A stretch of DNA of 64,000 nt, taken from positions 1 to 64,000 of the forward strand of contig JBEVXH010000013.1 in NCBI GenBank assembly GCA_040506195.1, written 5' to 3'. Below the pieces are notes generated by a model. It saw nothing but the letters and a program-made list of their open reading frames with translations. It did no database searches and had not been told where the DNA came from. Positions 63,098 to 64,000 of the stretch are shown piece after piece; the first letter of the stretch is position 1; every line of letters starts with the position of its first letter. Source of the stretch: Thiodiazotropha sp040506195. Lineage in GTDB: Bacteria; Pseudomonadota; Gammaproteobacteria; Chromatiales; Chromatiaceae. The translations under genes were made by a program, and so were the position numbers.

Positions 63098-63775
63098 ATG
63101 AATTCAACTGACGACAGATTCAAGGCGCCAAACGATAACTGGCTGCAGCGCTGGCAGGATAATAACATCGGTTGGCATCATACCGAGTTTAATCAGCATT
63201 TGCTCAACCATTGGCATGCGCTCTATCTACCTCAAGGATCGCTGGTCCTGGCTCCTTTATGCGGCAAAAGCAGGGATATGGCCTGGTTGGCCAGCCAGGG
63301 ATACCGGATACGCGGGATCGAGTTGAGCCCACTGGCGGTTGAGGCATTCTTCGAAGAGCATGCGCTTGATCCCCGCGTTGAAACCAGAGGCAACTTTGAA
63401 TACTGGTGTGATGGACCCTACGAAATATATTGTGGTGACATTTTCGACCTGGAAAAACTGGACAACAGCGATGTGGATGCTGTTTATGACCGTGCCTCCC
63501 TGGTTGCCCTGAATCCGCAGCAGCGCACCCTGTATGCCCAAATGCTGCAGCGGACACTGCCAAAGCAATCAAAGGTATTACTGATTACCATGGAGTACCC
63601 CCAGGGGGAGATGGAAGGTCCTCCGTTCAGTGTTTCCGATGATGAAGTAAGAGCGTTGTTTTCAGAGCGCCTCTCCATCCAGCATCTGCACAGCCTGAAT
63701 ATTCTGCAGGACACTGACCGTTACCGGGACAGGGGTGTCAGCCATATGCTGGAGCATGTCTATCTCTTGAAGTAA
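63098..63775 (+). CDS. tpm: Thiopurine S-methyltransferase
   Basis: 225 residues from the ATG at 63098; an upstream frame from 63068 runs through the dispersed repeat. SAM-dependent methyltransferase of the TPMT family: WLQRWQDNNIGWHHTEFNQH, PLCGKSRDMAWLASQGYRIR (SAM-binding), VDAVYDRASLVALNP and SVSDDEVRALFS are typical. In bacteria it methylates selenium and tellurium species and related thiols. Single gene. Confidence 0.92.
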   Translation: MNSTDDRFKAPNDNWLQRWQDNNIGWHHTEFNQHLLNHWHALYLPQGSLVLAPLCGKSRDMAWLASQGYRIRGIELSPLAVEAFFEEHALDPRVETRGNFEYWCDGPYEIYCGDIFDLEKLDNSDVDAVYDRASLVALNPQQRTLYAQMLQRTLPKQSKVLLITMEYPQGEMEGPPFSVSDDEVRALFSERLSIQHLHSLNILQDTDRYRDRGVSHMLEHVYLLK

Positions 63776-63782
63776 CCGGATA

Positions 63783-64000
63783 TCAGGGGAACCACTCCTG
63801 AACATCGATGGTTACAGTCTGCTGATCGTCCGATAGCCAAACCTGGTTGTCCTGTACCGTGGCATGCAGGGACATATTGCGTTGAGCAAGCGATTCCAAC
63901 CGCGTATCGCCGACAACGGCCAGCATGACTATTCGTAAATTGGAGAAGCGGCGCACCATATCCTGCTGCTGCGACCACCATACAGTGGCGCTTCTTTCTG
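63783..64000 (-). CDS. C-terminal part of an unrecognised gene, cut by the right edge
   Basis: A minus frame open from 64000 to the TGA at 63783-63785: VWWSQQQDMVRRFSNLRIVM, then LAVVGDTRLESLAQRNMSLH and ending WLSDDQQTVTIDVQEWFP. It looks coding, unlike the overlapping 73-codon frame at 63760-63981. About 72 residues are visible and no family is recognised. It converges on tpm. Confidence 0.55.
   Translation of the reverse strand, partial: ERSATVWWSQQQDMVRRFSNLRIVMLAVVGDTRLESLAQRNMSLHATVQDNQVWLSDDQQTVTIDVQEWFP

Noticed and set aside
63760..63981. 73-codon minus-strand frame at the right edge
   Set aside because: Cys/Gly/Arg-rich shadow; the neighbouring frame ending at 63783 reads as a normal protein C-terminus.

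Overview
The window looks like a chromosome segment of a gammaproteobacterium. The order yebC-ruvC-ruvA-ruvB-ybgC-tolQRAB-pal-cpoB-queE-queC, the GlnRS/GluRS pair, CbrAB-like regulation and oxygen-independent ubiquinone genes (ubiU, ubiV, ubiT) all fit that class. Overall flavour, including the dispersed non-coding repeats, suggests a free-living or symbiotic sulfur-oxidiser of the Sedimenticola / Ca. Thiodiazotropha kind. That placement is an inference; no sulfur or 16S gene is present to fix it. No rRNA, CRISPR, transposase or integrase was seen.

Layout. 1-240: a 27-bp tandem repeat running off the left edge and a small inverted-repeat element. 235-2560: a glycosyltransferase, a ferredoxin-NADP reductase-like flavoprotein and a methyltransferase remnant. 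2561-12364: thirteen minus-strand genes for queuosine precursor synthesis, the Tol-Pal envelope machine, Holliday-junction processing and YebC. 12603-17726: an HDOD protein, then two radical SAM proteins and ubiU-ubiV with an FNR-like site upstream. 18071-24870: a TonB-type receptor, a lone periplasmic binding-like protein, a BarA-like hybrid kinase and murI, closely packed. 25214-28933: ubiT, a TauD-like dioxygenase, purF, cvpA and tRNA-Ala. 29333-32490: glnS and gltX. 32736-34857: tRNA-Val with a roughly 2-kb islet bounded by a 41-bp duplication of its 3' end.

34890-46824: a lipase-like hydrolase with an acyltransferase, a MotY-like protein, a K+ channel overlapping a hemerythrin gene, a CheV, then a small membrane protein, a symporter-type sensor kinase and an NtrC-like regulator (CbrAB-like). 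47112-49074: a degenerate GGDEF response regulator and a TerB-like protein. 49629-56532: an acetate-type module of DUF4212 subunit, sodium:solute symporter, CBS/DUF294 protein, DEDDh exonuclease and acetyl-CoA synthetase. 56719-64000: small unknown genes, a PrcB-like lipoprotein beside a subtilisin-like lipoprotein protease, greB, srkA, tpm and a gene cut by the right edge.

Most interesting: (i) the same palindrome core GTTAC-N5-GTAAC lies just upstream of the CbrAB-like operon and upstream of the symporter module, and the CbrB-like regulator lacks the sigma-54-contacting GAFTGA motif; (ii) the integrase-less tRNA-Val islet with nested micro-genes and a gene truncated at its boundary; (iii) the outer-membrane receptor / binding protein / hybrid kinase cluster; (iv) the S8 protease plus PrcB-like lipoprotein pair, reminiscent of dentilisin; (v) a composite dispersed repeat with at least five copies or fragments.
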